Below, piece by piece: positions 27,756 through 36,405 of a stretch of 64,000 nt of DNA. A program made the translations under genes and the position numbers. Position 1 is the first letter of the stretch, and each line of letters opens with the position of its first letter. Source of the DNA: Zhihengliuella halotolerans (GTDB taxonomy: Bacteria > Actinomycetota > Actinomycetes > Actinomycetales > Micrococcaceae); NCBI RefSeq assembly GCF_004217565.1, contig NZ_SHLA01000001.1:1922001-1986000 (forward strand), read 5' to 3'. Under the pieces are notes generated by a model. It saw only the letters and a program-made list of their open reading frames with translations. It was not told the DNA's origin and did no database searches.

Positions 27756-28919
27756 ATGTACGAGCCGAACCAGTCCTACTCCGTCACCGCCGCCTCGAAC
27801 CGCTTCGTCGTGGTCTTCGATACCGACGACGTCGACGCCCTCGCCTCGGACGCGCCCGGGCTCCTGAGCGCCGAGGGCTTCGGCACCGACACGTACTTCC
27901 CGCGCCTGGGCATCGCTGTCGTCGACGGCGAATCGGGCAAGCTGGGCGCCTTCCAGGCCAAGAGCCTCGCATCGCATCGTCGCCTGCGTGTCGTCCCCGA
28001 GCTGACCTACCACGCCCTCGCGCCGGAGACAGGCGGGGCAGCGCCGGCGTCGTTCGCTGACACCGAGCGGCTGACGTGGGGCGTGCAGGCGGTCCGTGCC
28101 GTCGAGTCCGGGTACACGGGCGCGGGGATCCGCGTCGCCGTGCTGGACACGGGATTCGACCTCGACCACCCCGACTTCGCCTCGCGCACCGTGACGGCCG
28201 AGTCGTTCATCGAGGGCGAGGACGCTCGCGACGGCCACGGCCACGGGACCCACTGCATCGGTTCGGCGTGCGGCCCCCGCGAACTCGACGGCGGGCGCGG
28301 CTACGGCGTCGCACCGGGCGCGGAGATCTACTCGGGCAAGGTGCTGGGGAATTCCGGTTCGGGTTCCGATACCTCCATCCTCTCCGGCATCGAGTGGGCG
28401 CTCGAGAACGAGTGCGCCATCATCTCGATGTCGCTCGGCGCCGACGTCCGCGAGGTGCATCCGCCGTATGTCGCCGCCGGACGGGCGGCGCTCGCGCAGG
28501 GCTCGCTCATCATCGCGGCCGCCGGGAACAACGCCCGCCGCAGCTCGGGCGACGAGGGCTTCGTCGGTGCCCCGGCGAACAGCCCGTTCGTGATGGCGGT
28601 CGGAGCACTCGACAGTTCCTTGGGCATCGCGGAGTTCTCGGCCCGCACGCTGCCGGGCCGCGGCGGGCAGGTCGACGTCGCCGGCCCCGGTGTGGACGTC
28701 TACTCCTCCTGGCCCGGCGAACAGCGCTACAACACCATCAGCGGCACCTCGATGGCGACCCCTCACGTCGCCGGCGTCGCCGCACTGCTCGCCGAGGCCA
28801 CGGGTTTCCGCAGTCGCGAGCTCTGGGCTGAGATCGTGCAAGAGGCCGAACGCCTCCAGCTGCCCTCGGTCGACGTCGGTTCGGGCCTGTCCGTCAGCCC
28901 TCCTCCAGCTGAAATCTAG
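27756..28919 (+). CDS. Subtilisin-like (S8) serine protease without signal peptide
   Basis: This 387-residue endopeptidase has the full S8 catalytic set: Asp131 (VAVLDTGFDLDHPDF), His163 (GHGHGTHCIGS), oxyanion Asn258 (IIAAAGNNA) and Ser332 (ISGTSMATPHVAG). Residues 1-105 precede the catalytic domain and resemble a short I9-like prodomain (NRFVVVFDTDDVDAL...). There is no signal peptide, so it probably acts inside the cell or leaves by another route. A strong GGAGGAA element precedes the ATG. A separate small I9-like protein is encoded about 2.7 kb downstream, at 31644-31916. Confidence 0.9.
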   Translation: MYEPNQSYSVTAASNRFVVVFDTDDVDALASDAPGLLSAEGFGTDTYFPRLGIAVVDGESGKLGAFQAKSLASHRRLRVVPELTYHALAPETGGAAPASFADTERLTWGVQAVRAVESGYTGAGIRVAVLDTGFDLDHPDFASRTVTAESFIEGEDARDGHGHGTHCIGSACGPRELDGGRGYGVAPGAEIYSGKVLGNSGSGSDTSILSGIEWALENECAIISMSLGADVREVHPPYVAAGRAALAQGSLIIAAAGNNARRSSGDEGFVGAPANSPFVMAVGALDSSLGIAEFSARTLPGRGGQVDVAGPGVDVYSSWPGEQRYNTISGTSMATPHVAGVAALLAEATGFRSRELWAEIVQEAERLQLPSVDVGSGLSVSPPPAEI

Positions 28920-29045
28920 CTGGGAAATTCCCGGGGGCAGGCTCCGGAGACAAGGGGCTGCGCCCGGCCCGTGGCATACTATCGTTCACGACAACTACAT
29001 CACGGAGCGTGAATTACAAGACAGTGGATAGATCCTCTGCCGCAC

Positions 29046-29134
29046 CCCGGTCGTCCGACGACCCGGGTCATAGTCGAAGCTCGACTCGCACCACCGAACC
29101 GCACCACTCGTCCGCACGTCCTCCCCGATCGGGG
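29046..29134 (+). promoter_or_regulatory. Structured 5' leader of the CNNM operon
   Basis: The 225-nt gap before the first CNNM gene can form three successive hairpins: 29046-29067 (CCCGGTCGTC with GACGACCCGGG), 29072-29086 (AGTCGA-agc-TCGACT) and 29123-29134 (CCCCGA-TCGGGG). The last sequesters the GGGGG Shine-Dalgarno stretch before the GTG at 29145. A CATACT box near 28976 could start this RNA. I match no known riboswitch class; it could be a metal-responsive leader. Confidence 0.4.
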
Positions 29135-29144
29135 GTGAGACGCG

Positions 29145-30557
29145 GTGCTTGAACCACTCCTGATCCTCCTGCTCGGCGTTGTCGTCATGTCGGCGATCAT
29201 CGCGGCGAACGGCTACTTCGTGGCCCAGGAGTTCGCCTACATGTCCGTCGACCGGTCACGTCTGGCCTCCCGCGCGGCCTCCGGTGACAAGGTCGCAGGA
29301 CGCGCCCTGAAGGTCACCCGGCGCACCTCGTTCATGCTCTCCGGCGCGCAGCTCGGCATCACGGTGACTGGCCTGATGATCGGCTACGTCGCGGAGCCGC
29401 TCATCGGCCGCTCCCTCGGCGAACTGCTCGGCGGGGTCGGAGTGCCGGCAGCCGTCAGCATCTCCGTCGGCACCGTCCTCGCACTCGCCGTCGCGACGAT
29501 CGTGCAGATGATCTTCGGCGAGCTGTACCCGAAGAATCTGGCCATCGCGGACCCGGAGCCCCTCGCCCGTCGTCTGGCCGGATCGACACTCGTCTACCTC
29601 ACCGTGTTCGGCTGGCTCATCACGGTCTTCGACTGGTCGGCGAATGCGCTCCTGCGGCTGTTCCGCATCGAGCCGGTGCACGACGTCGACACCACGGCCA
29701 CCGCCGAGGACCTCGAGCAGATCATCGCCGATTCCCGGGACAGCGGGGACCTCCCGGAGGAGCTCTCCGTCCTGATCGACCGCATCCTCGACTTCCCGGA
29801 TCGCGACATCGAGCATGCGATGATCCCCCGCGCCCAGACGGGACTCGTGGCCCCGGAGACGACCCTCGCAGAGGTCAAGGCCCTCATGGCGGATGCGCAC
29901 TCCCGGTACCCCGTGATCGCCGACGACGAGCCGGTCGGGGTCGTCCATCTGGACGACGTCCTGCAGGCCTCTGTCGACGACGGCACCACGGCCGGCGACC
30001 TCATGCGTCCCGCGCTCGTGCTGCCGACTTTGATGTCGCTGCCGGACGCACTGGCCCAGCTGGTCGACTCCCGCAATGAACTGGCGTGCGTCATCGACGA
30101 GCACGGCGGCTTCGTGGGCGTCCTGACCGTCGAGGATCTGGCGGAAGAGCTCGTCGGGGAGATCACCGATGAGCATGATGTCTCCCCGGCCGTCTCGATT
30201 GAGGCCGACGCGGATCGACGCTCATGGCAGTTGACCGGTGAGGTTCATATCGACGAACTCGAACGGGCTATCGGGCACGACGTACCGGTCGGCGACTACG
30301 AGACGGTTGCGGGCCTCCTGATCGCCGTCGTCGGCCGCCTGCCCGTGCCCGGGTCGACGGTGTCCGTCGAGCTTCAGCCGGAGCCCGGCGACTTCGTCTC
30401 GGAGACCCCGCTCCGGCGCACGCTGGAGGTCGACGTTCTCTCCGTGGCGCGCCATGTGCCGGACCGGCTGTCAGCGCGGCTCGTCGAAGTCGACGAATCC
30501 GCAACCGGGCGGAACAACCAGGAGTCGTCGACCCAGAGCAGCGAGGCACAGGAATGA
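29145..30557 (+). CDS. CNNM/CorC (HlyC) family membrane protein 1
   Basis: This 470-residue protein has an N-terminal DUF21/CNNM membrane domain of about four helices (residues 1-180). A central pair of CBS domains (about 215-335) binds adenine nucleotides, and a C-terminal CorC-HlyC domain (about 345-430) contains VGDYETVAGLLIAVVGRLP. Such proteins are linked to magnesium or cobalt efflux. The segment SFMLSGAQLGITVTGLMIGYVAEP is typical of the DUF21 core. It starts with GTG behind a GGGGGTGA site that lies inside a leader hairpin. Its stop overlaps the second CNNM gene (ATGA), and the two may form a heteromeric transporter. Confidence 0.9.
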   Translation: MLEPLLILLLGVVVMSAIIAANGYFVAQEFAYMSVDRSRLASRAASGDKVAGRALKVTRRTSFMLSGAQLGITVTGLMIGYVAEPLIGRSLGELLGGVGVPAAVSISVGTVLALAVATIVQMIFGELYPKNLAIADPEPLARRLAGSTLVYLTVFGWLITVFDWSANALLRLFRIEPVHDVDTTATAEDLEQIIADSRDSGDLPEELSVLIDRILDFPDRDIEHAMIPRAQTGLVAPETTLAEVKALMADAHSRYPVIADDEPVGVVHLDDVLQASVDDGTTAGDLMRPALVLPTLMSLPDALAQLVDSRNELACVIDEHGGFVGVLTVEDLAEELVGEITDEHDVSPAVSIEADADRRSWQLTGEVHIDELERAIGHDVPVGDYETVAGLLIAVVGRLPVPGSTVSVELQPEPGDFVSETPLRRTLEVDVLSVARHVPDRLSARLVEVDESATGRNNQESSTQSSEAQE

Positions 30558-31591
30558 ACAGCCCTATGATCGTCACGCTGGTGACGACGGCCCTCATCGT
30601 CCTGAGCGCCTTCTTCGTCATCATCGAGTTCGCGCTCCTGAGCGCCCGGCACCACCGTTTGGAAGCCGAGGCTCCGACCAGCCGGTCCGCTCGTGCCGCC
30701 CTGCGCGGCGTCAACGAGCTGACCATCATGCTCGCCGGTGCCCAACTCGGCATCACCGCGTGCACGTTCGCCCTCGGCGCCGTCACCAAACCGGCCATCG
30801 ACGCCTGGCTCGGACCCATCCTGCTCTCCTGGGGGCTGCCCGGTCAGCTCGCCGACGGCACGGCGTTCGGCCTCTCCTTGCTGCTGGTCACCTTCCTGCA
30901 CCTCGTTGTCGGCGAAATGGCGCCGAAGTCCTGGGCCATCGCGCACCCGGAAACGTCGGCGAAGCTCATCGGGTTGCCGGCCCGCGGATTCATCTGGCCG
31001 CTGCGCCCGCTCCTGCTCTGGGTGAACGCCATCGCCAATCGGCTCGTCCGCGCCACCGGAGTCACGCCCGTGGAGCGCGCCGCCGTCGGCGGCCAGGACA
31101 TCGAGACCATCCGCCAACTTGTCGAGCAGTCCGCCTCGGCGGGCGCCCTCGACCGGGAGTTCGGCAGCCACCTCGCCGACGTCATCAGTCTCAAAGACCT
31201 GACAGTCGCGGACCTCATCGCGCCGGGTGCACGCCCGACCAAGGTGCCGGCCACCGCCGTCGTCTCCGACGTGCAGGACGCTGCCGCGACCTCGGGGCAC
31301 ATGCGGATCCTCGTGGACGGCGACAGCTCCGGCGCGCCCGGTCTGCTGCACGTGCGCGACACCCTGCTCGAACCGGCGGACCGCCCGGTCCGCGAGCTGG
31401 TCCGTCCGGCCTTCACGCTGGACGCGGACACTCCGGTCTACGAGGCGCTGGCTGCGGTTCGCCGCGAGAGCGAGCAACTCGTGGCCGTGCTCTCAGAGGG
31501 CCGGTTCATCGGAGTGGTCAGCCTGACCGACATCGTCAAGCGCGTGCTGCCCCACGGCGATCCGTCAGGTCCACGCCCGCGTATCGCCTGA
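30554..31591 (+). CDS. CNNM/CorC (HlyC) family membrane protein 2
   Basis: This 345-residue second member of the pair has the same DUF21 membrane domain (residues about 1-190, with IMLAGAQLGITACTFALGAVTKP). CBS motifs follow at about 205-335, and the chain ends near residue 345 without the C-terminal CorC-HlyC domain carried by its partner. The start overlaps the partner's stop by 4 nt, so translation is coupled. Paired long and short CNNM genes are common in actinobacteria. The missing domain suggests that the partner provides it in a complex, which is inference. Confidence 0.88.
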   Translation: MNSPMIVTLVTTALIVLSAFFVIIEFALLSARHHRLEAEAPTSRSARAALRGVNELTIMLAGAQLGITACTFALGAVTKPAIDAWLGPILLSWGLPGQLADGTAFGLSLLLVTFLHLVVGEMAPKSWAIAHPETSAKLIGLPARGFIWPLRPLLLWVNAIANRLVRATGVTPVERAAVGGQDIETIRQLVEQSASAGALDREFGSHLADVISLKDLTVADLIAPGARPTKVPATAVVSDVQDAAATSGHMRILVDGDSSGAPGLLHVRDTLLEPADRPVRELVRPAFTLDADTPVYEALAAVRRESEQLVAVLSEGRFIGVVSLTDIVKRVLPHGDPSGPRPRIA

Positions 31592-31643
31592 CGCTTCGCC
31601 CCGGGGCCTACACGCGCCGGGCCGGCGGCGGTACGCTGGCCCC

Positions 31644-31916
31644 GTGGGCGAAGAGCAGACGAACGAGGGAACGCCTCCCGGTGACGTCGAATGGATCGTC
31701 ACCGTCGAGGAGAAGTACCGGGCGCAGATCGGCGACGTGACGGCCGCGCTGGAATCAGCGGGGCTGCGAGTCGACCGCGTCCTGAAGACCCTCGGAATCG
31801 TCTGCGGCAGCGCCGGCGGGGACTGCCGCGTCGCATTCGCCAGCATCGAGGGCGTCGCCTCGGTCGATGCCGAGCGGTCGATCCGGATCGCCCCGCCCGA
31901 TTCCGACGTTCAGTAG
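31644..31916 (+). CDS. Small I9/propeptide-like protein
   Basis: This 90-residue soluble protein has a beta-alpha-beta pattern: EWIVTVEEKYRAQIGDVTAALESAGLRVDRVLKTLGIVCG, followed by a second half ending GVASVDAERSIRIAPP. This resembles stand-alone peptidase inhibitor I9 or subtilisin-propeptide domains (the Val-Glu-x-Glu/Asp ending and GVxSV motif). It may fold or inhibit a subtilisin such as the one at 27756-28919, but that is inference from the fold pattern and proximity. The GTG is 6 nt after TACGCT (31632-31637), implying a leaderless mRNA. The end of the CNNM operon is 52 nt upstream. Confidence 0.6.
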   Translation: MGEEQTNEGTPPGDVEWIVTVEEKYRAQIGDVTAALESAGLRVDRVLKTLGIVCGSAGGDCRVAFASIEGVASVDAERSIRIAPPDSDVQ

Positions 31917-31974
31917 CCACCAGCCAGCAGCAGCGAGGATCCGACGGCGCGTGCCGTCCCCGAAGGAGCAACAC

Positions 31975-32787
31975 GTGCACCAGAGCACGGCCGCGCCCGG
32001 CCGCGTCGCCATCGTCACCGGGGCCAATCACGGCATCGGGGCCGCCATCGCCGAGCGGCTCGCCGCCGAGGGGTGCTCGGTCCTGATCACGTACCTGCGG
32101 CTGGAGGCGCCCGAGCACGAGCCCGAGGCCCTGCGCCGCTTCCACGCGAGCGACGGGGACGACGTCGTCGCCCGCATCCATGAACGCGGCGGGCAGGCCG
32201 CTGCCGTCGAGGCCGACCTGAGTGATGCGGCGGCGATTCCGCGTCTCTTCGACGCCGCCGAGGCCCGCTGGGGCGGGGTCGACGTCGTCGTGAACAATGC
32301 GACGGCGTCGCTCCAGGACACGTTCGTCGACGCCGACGCCGACTGGGCGGGCCGTCTCCTGCACCGGGTCTCGGCGGAGACCTACGACCGCCAGTTCGCC
32401 GTCGACGCCCGTGCCGGCGCCCTCATGATCGCCGAGTTCGCTGCCCGCCTCCAGGCCCGCGGCGGCGACTGGGGGCGCATCATCTCACTCACCTCCGGCG
32501 GGGAGAAGGGCTTCCCCGGCGAGGTCTCCTACGGGGCGGCGAAGGCGGCCCTCGTCAACTACACGTTGGCGGCGAGCCTCGAGCTCAGTGCGTTCGGGGT
32601 CACCGCCAACGCCATTCACCCACCAGTGACCGACACCGGCTGGGTCAACGACACGGTCCGCGAGGCCGTGGCCGCGGACCGGAACTTCTTCTCAGTCGCC
32701 GCACCGGAGGAGGTCGGCGATCTGGCCGCGTTCCTCGTTTCGGAGGCGGGCCGGCGGGTCACCGGCAACGTGATCCGCATGGGGTAG
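31975..32787 (+). CDS. Short-chain dehydrogenase/reductase
   Basis: This 270-residue NAD(P)-dependent SDR has a Rossmann motif VTGANHGIGAAIAE, DVVVNNATAS (the NNAG position), the active-site segment LTSGGEKGFPGEVSYGAAKAAL (Ser, Tyr and Lys in YxxxK) and a PxxTDTGW stretch after strand 6. It resembles 3-oxoacyl-ACP reductase-like enzymes with an insert after the first helix. The GTG at 31975 follows GAAGGAG and gives the normal N-terminus. The substrate is unknown. Its neighbours are the I9-like gene upstream and a convergent DUF1801 gene 6 nt after its stop. Confidence 0.85.
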   Translation: MHQSTAAPGRVAIVTGANHGIGAAIAERLAAEGCSVLITYLRLEAPEHEPEALRRFHASDGDDVVARIHERGGQAAAVEADLSDAAAIPRLFDAAEARWGGVDVVVNNATASLQDTFVDADADWAGRLLHRVSAETYDRQFAVDARAGALMIAEFAARLQARGGDWGRIISLTSGGEKGFPGEVSYGAAKAALVNYTLAASLELSAFGVTANAIHPPVTDTGWVNDTVREAVAADRNFFSVAAPEEVGDLAAFLVSEAGRRVTGNVIRMG

Positions 32788-32793
32788 ACAGCC

Positions 32794-33246
32794 TCAGCGG
32801 GGCTGAGCCCGGCTCGTCACGCCGCCGCTGCCGGGTTCCTGGTGCATGACGGTCATCGTGTACTGGTAGCTTTCGGCCATGAGCTCGCGGAGCACGTCGA
32901 TGTCGATGTCGGCCAGCTTGTTCACATACAGGCACGCCACGCTCCGCTTGTGCTTGCCGAGACGGGCCAGGAACCCCGCGCATCGCTCCCCCGGCATCAG
33001 GACGTAGAGCGCCAGGTTGGACTTCCGTGGGGAGAACCCGACGGCGGGGGCGTCCCCCTCGCGCCCCGACGCGTAGCGGTAGTGGTAGGCGCCGAATCCG
33101 ATGATGCTCGGCCCCCACATCACCGGCTCCTGGCCGGTGACGTCGGCGAAGAGTTCGAGCAGCACCTCCGCATCCGCTCGCCGGACGGGATGTTCGACGT
33201 CCGCGACAAAGGAGCGCGGATCGACCTCAGTCGGAACAGTCTGCAT
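32794..33246 (-). CDS. DUF1801 domain protein (YdhG-like)
   Basis: This 150-residue cytosolic protein has the DUF1801 layout: an N-terminal helix RRADAEVLLELFADVTG, then PVMWGPSIIGFGAYHYRYASG, KSNLALYVLMPG and LGKHKRSVACLYVNKLADIDIDVLRELM. The family is related to the iron chaperone frataxin fold, but its role in bacteria is not settled. The frame is open to 33390; the ATG at 33246 matches the usual family N-terminus and has a GAGG element upstream. A second, divergent DUF1801-like gene lies at 45884-46309. Confidence 0.8.
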   Translation of the reverse strand: MQTVPTEVDPRSFVADVEHPVRRADAEVLLELFADVTGQEPVMWGPSIIGFGAYHYRYASGREGDAPAVGFSPRKSNLALYVLMPGERCAGFLARLGKHKRSVACLYVNKLADIDIDVLRELMAESYQYTMTVMHQEPGSGGVTSRAQPR

Positions 33247-33404
33247 GGCGTCCAGCCTCTTTTCGTTGTCCGGTCCTACCCAGCGTAGGCCCAGGGCCGA
33301 GCCCTTGGAAGCACTGATCGCCATCCACTCGCGCTTGCGAGCCGGACAGCCCCGTCGAACGACGCTACGTTGCCGCCGGTCTCGCCGCACCGCACAATGG
33401 GGTC

Positions 33405-33959
33405 ATGACGTCCCCGCCGTTTCCGCCCTGGCCGGAGGTGCCGCCCGCGTGCGGCGCCGTGCTGCTGCGCCCCGTGCGCGACGACGACGCCGCCATGGCC
33501 CGCGAGCTCTCGACCGACCCCTACGTCGTCTCCATCGGCACGCTGACCCCTTCCGCGGACGATGCGGAAGCGCTGGCCTGGGTCCGCCGACAGCAGCAGC
33601 GGTACGTGGACAATGCGGGCTTCTCCTTCACCATCGCAGAGTCCACAACGGGCACGGCCGTCGGCCATTGCGGTCTGTGGCTCAAGGAGCTCTCGGCGGG
33701 CCGGGCGAGCGCCGGCTACGCCGTCACTCCCGCGGCCCGCGGCAAAGGCCACGCCACGGCCGCGCTCGTTGCACTCGTGGGCTTCGCCTGGACTATCGAG
33801 GAGCTGCACCGGATCGCGTTGTACATCGAGCCTTGGAACATCGGCTCGATCAGGACAGCGGAACGGGCGGGATTCGCCGCCGAGGGCATGCTGCGCAGCT
33901 ACCAGAAGATCGGCGGCGTCCGCCGCGACATGCTCCTCTACGCCGCAGTGCGCCCGTAG
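33405..33959 (+). CDS. GNAT N-acetyltransferase (RimJ/RimL type)
   Basis: This 184-residue acetyl-CoA-dependent transferase has the start LLRPVRDDDAAMARELSTDPYV, the central strand-turn GHCGLWLKELSAGRASAGYAVTPAARGKGHATAALVAL (motif A with RGKGHA), and ELHRIALYIEPWNIGSIRTAERAGFAAEGMLR (motif B). This is the RimJ/RimL-like group that acetylates N-terminal or other amines, and the acceptor is not identifiable. CACAAT lies 6 nt before the ATG, a weak leaderless arrangement. Confidence 0.85.
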   Translation: MTSPPFPPWPEVPPACGAVLLRPVRDDDAAMARELSTDPYVVSIGTLTPSADDAEALAWVRRQQQRYVDNAGFSFTIAESTTGTAVGHCGLWLKELSAGRASAGYAVTPAARGKGHATAALVALVGFAWTIEELHRIALYIEPWNIGSIRTAERAGFAAEGMLRSYQKIGGVRRDMLLYAAVRP

Positions 33960-33987
33960 CCGCGCCCGAGACGACGGCCGTGCGAGC

Positions 33988-34557
33988 CTAGGCCCTACGT
34001 GCAGCCAGCTCCGCCAGGACCTCGATGAGGAGCTCCCGTTCCTGGACCTTGATCCGCTCGTGCAGAGAGTCCTCGGTGTCGTCCTCGAGCACCTCGACAG
34101 CGCGCTGGGCGAGGATAGGGCCCGTGTCGACGCCGGCGTCGGCGATGTGCACCGTGCAGCCGGTGATCTTCACGCCGTAGGCGAGGGCGTCGCGGACGCC
34201 GTGGGCGCCCGGGAACGCCGGCAGCAGGGCCGGATGCGTGTTCAGGTAGGTGCCGTCGAAAGCGTCGATGAACTCCTCGCCGACGATGCGCATGAAACCG
34301 CTGGAGACCACGTAGTCGGGTTCGTAGGACAGGCACTTGGCCGTCAGCGCATGATTCCACTCGCCGCGGTCGGCGTAATCCTTGAAGTTCACCTCGAACG
34401 TCTCGATGCCGGCGGCCGCGGAGCGCTCCAGCCCCTTCGTTCCCGGCCGGTCGGCTCCGACGGCCGCGATCTCGATGTCGAGGCGGCCCGCCGCGACGGC
34501 GTCGATGACGGCCTGGAGGTTGGATCCTGTGCCGGAGACTAAAGCCACGATTCGCAT
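33988..34557 (-). CDS. purN: Phosphoribosylglycinamide formyltransferase
   Basis: PurN transfers the formyl group of 10-formyl-THF to GAR in purine synthesis. The 189-residue product has the N-terminal SGTGSNLQAVID loop that binds the substrate phosphate. It has the catalytic Asn-His pair in TYLNTHPALLPAFPGAHG and the Asp of HIADAGVDTGPILAQ. The usual HPSLLP serine is alanine here. I chose ATG 34557 over a GTG two codons upstream, because TAAGCT (34565-34570) lies exactly 7 nt before it. It is divergent from the DinB-like gene, and purH is about 11 kb away. Confidence 0.95.
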   Translation of the reverse strand: MRIVALVSGTGSNLQAVIDAVAAGRLDIEIAAVGADRPGTKGLERSAAAGIETFEVNFKDYADRGEWNHALTAKCLSYEPDYVVSSGFMRIVGEEFIDAFDGTYLNTHPALLPAFPGAHGVRDALAYGVKITGCTVHIADAGVDTGPILAQRAVEVLEDDTEDSLHERIKVQERELLIEVLAELAARRA

Positions 34558-34564
34558 GCGCACC

Positions 34565-34582
34565 AGCTTATCGGGCTACGCT
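34565..34582. promoter_or_regulatory. Divergent leaderless promoters of purN and the DinB-like gene
   Basis: On the minus strand TAAGCT (34565-34570) is 7 nt from the purN ATG. On the plus strand TACGCT (34577-34582) is 6 nt from the ATG at 34589. Only 31 bp separate the two start codons, so the promoters must compete for the same DNA. Confidence 0.6.
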
Positions 34583-34588
34583 TCCACC

Positions 34589-35158
34589 ATGAGCACGCGT
34601 GAAGAGAACACCGCCGAGAACGCCGGCTGGGTGCCGGACTCCAAGGACTGGACCTGGGTCCTCGCCGAGACCTGCCCCGAGTGCGGTGCAGACGTCTCCG
34701 CGATGTCTCCGCAGGACGTGGCCGCGGCGATCCGCGACTGCCTGCCGGCCTGGCGCGAACTGCTGATCGACACGTCCGACGACGACGCGGCGCTGCGCAC
34801 GCGGCCCGAGCCGAACACCTGGTCGCCGTTGGAGTACGCGGCCCACGTGCGGGACGTCTTCCGGATCATGCACTACCGCCTCGACCTGATGCTGCGCGAG
34901 GACGTGCCGACGTTCCCGGACTGGGACCAGGATGCGACGGCGCGCGAGGACCGGTACCTCGAGCAGGATCCGCGCACGGTCGCGATCCAGCTGGCCTCGG
35001 CCGGGCGGGGTCTCGCGGATGCCTTCGACTCGGTCCTGGCCCGGGACATCGGCCGCCGGGGGCTGCGTAGCAACGGCTCCGAATTCACCGTCGAAACGCT
35101 CTCCCGCTACGCCTGGCACGACATCGCGCACCACCTGCACGACCTCGAGCTGGCCTGA
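34589..35158 (+). CDS. DinB-like (DUF664/mycothiol-dependent type) four-helix protein
   Basis: This 189-residue protein has the DinB four-helix-bundle pattern. A helix contains LPAWRELLIDTSDDDAALRTRPEPNTWSPLEYAAHVRDVFRIM, with His in YAAHVRDV, and the end has YAWHDIAHHLHDLELA, giving the HxxxHHL metal-ligand triad. In actinobacteria many such proteins are mycothiol-dependent maleylpyruvate-isomerase-like enzymes. The N-terminus has a CPECGADVS pair of cysteines. The exact substrate is unknown. The start is set by the -10 box 6 nt upstream. Confidence 0.8.
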   Translation: MSTREENTAENAGWVPDSKDWTWVLAETCPECGADVSAMSPQDVAAAIRDCLPAWRELLIDTSDDDAALRTRPEPNTWSPLEYAAHVRDVFRIMHYRLDLMLREDVPTFPDWDQDATAREDRYLEQDPRTVAIQLASAGRGLADAFDSVLARDIGRRGLRSNGSEFTVETLSRYAWHDIAHHLHDLELA

Positions 35159-35159
35159 G

Positions 35160-36338
35160 CTACGACGCCGGCTCGGGCGGGGTCGCCCCGTTCACGGGCT
35201 GGGTCTCCTCGTGGCCGGGCGCGGCGGCGGTGCCGGTGACCGCCGTCGTGTTCCGGATGAAGACCACCAGCCAGCTGAAGACGATGCCGGCGGCGGCGAG
35301 CTCGAGCGCGGTGAGGTTGTAGTACCGCAGGGGGAACCACAGGTACGCGGCGCCGGCGAGCAGGACGACCGCGCCGTAGGTGAACACGTAGAACGCCCGC
35401 GGGTAGCCGGGCGCCCACAGCGGGATGCCCAGCAGCAGCACGAGCAGGATCGCGGTCAGCAGCCGCACGAAGAACGTGTGCACCGGTTCGGAGGCGTGCA
35501 GCGTGACCAGCCCGATGCCCATCATGCAGAACCCGATGCCGATGAGGCTCCAGCGAACCACCGCGGCCCGGGGGCGCAGGAACCGGCGCCGGGCGCGGCC
35601 GAGGGCCTCGTCACGCCGGTCGAGCGCGTCGGCCCAGAGTTTGAGGTCGCGCGTGACGAAGGCGGAGAGCGTCGTGAGGATGACGCCCGAGGTCGTGATC
35701 GTGGTGTTGAACGTCCAGAACGAGGTCTGGCCCGCGGTACCGGTGCCGAGCTCGCTGAACATGATGTGCCACCACAGCGGGTTCTCCGCCGCGAGCATAC
35801 TCACCAGCATGCCGGAGGCCATGAAGCCGGCCAGCAGCAGGGCGATGGTCGAGGCATTGATCCGCGCGCCCGAATCGTAGGAGGCGTACGCGGCGATGCC
35901 CGCGGCAATGGCCAGCATCACGCCACCAGCGTAGGAGTCCACGGTCAGGCCGAAGAAAGCGTCCTGAAAAATGCGGAAGACCACGAGCGAAGACATGACG
36001 GCGATCGACGCGTGCACCACCACGAGGGCCGCCCCGTCCACGATCTGCCGGGCCAGGGGCCGGGCCGAGAGCCAGGAGTGCGTGCCGCGGATCGTCTGCA
36101 GGTAGCCGGCCACGAAGCCCGCGCCGGCGGCGATCCCGGACGTGACCGCCGCGAAGACGGCGACGGAACGGTCCCCGGCCAGGGACGGACGGTAGCCCTC
36201 GAACCCGACCAACCCGACGACGAGCGCGAACAGCGCCGCGAGCCCGCCGGCGATGAGCGCGCGCGACTCGACGAGGGCCTGCGCCCCGTTGCCCCGTCCC
36301 GGCGTGCTGGAGGCCCCGCGGCGGTCTTCGGTCGGCAT
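35160..36338 (-). CDS. Polytopic membrane protein, unknown
   Basis: This 392-residue protein has about ten predicted helices, a short charged cytoplasmic N-terminus and a hydrophilic C-terminal tail of about 35 residues. A basic loop after the sixth helix (near residues 230-255, DRRDEALGRARRRFLRPRA) is probably cytoplasmic. The sequence WWHIMFSELGTG between helices is rich in aromatic residues. I do not recognise the family; it could be a DUF998-like sensor or carrier. The ATG at 36338 follows GGGAGGGAG. Its stop lies 1 nt from the stop of the DinB-like gene, so the two are tightly convergent. Confidence 0.65.
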   Translation of the reverse strand: MPTEDRRGASSTPGRGNGAQALVESRALIAGGLAALFALVVGLVGFEGYRPSLAGDRSVAVFAAVTSGIAAGAGFVAGYLQTIRGTHSWLSARPLARQIVDGAALVVVHASIAVMSSLVVFRIFQDAFFGLTVDSYAGGVMLAIAAGIAAYASYDSGARINASTIALLLAGFMASGMLVSMLAAENPLWWHIMFSELGTGTAGQTSFWTFNTTITTSGVILTTLSAFVTRDLKLWADALDRRDEALGRARRRFLRPRAAVVRWSLIGIGFCMMGIGLVTLHASEPVHTFFVRLLTAILLVLLLGIPLWAPGYPRAFYVFTYGAVVLLAGAAYLWFPLRYYNLTALELAAAGIVFSWLVVFIRNTTAVTGTAAAPGHEETQPVNGATPPEPAS

Positions 36339-36405
36339 GTCCGGCTCCCTCCCGTCGGTGTGCGTTGTCGTCCGTGCCCATCGTGGCACGCCGCGGAGGC
36401 GTGCG

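Noticed and set aside
34568-35140. Minus-strand open frame over the DinB-like gene
   Set aside because: It is a shadow of the DinB-like gene with no recognisable motif; the plus-strand product has the DinB ligands.
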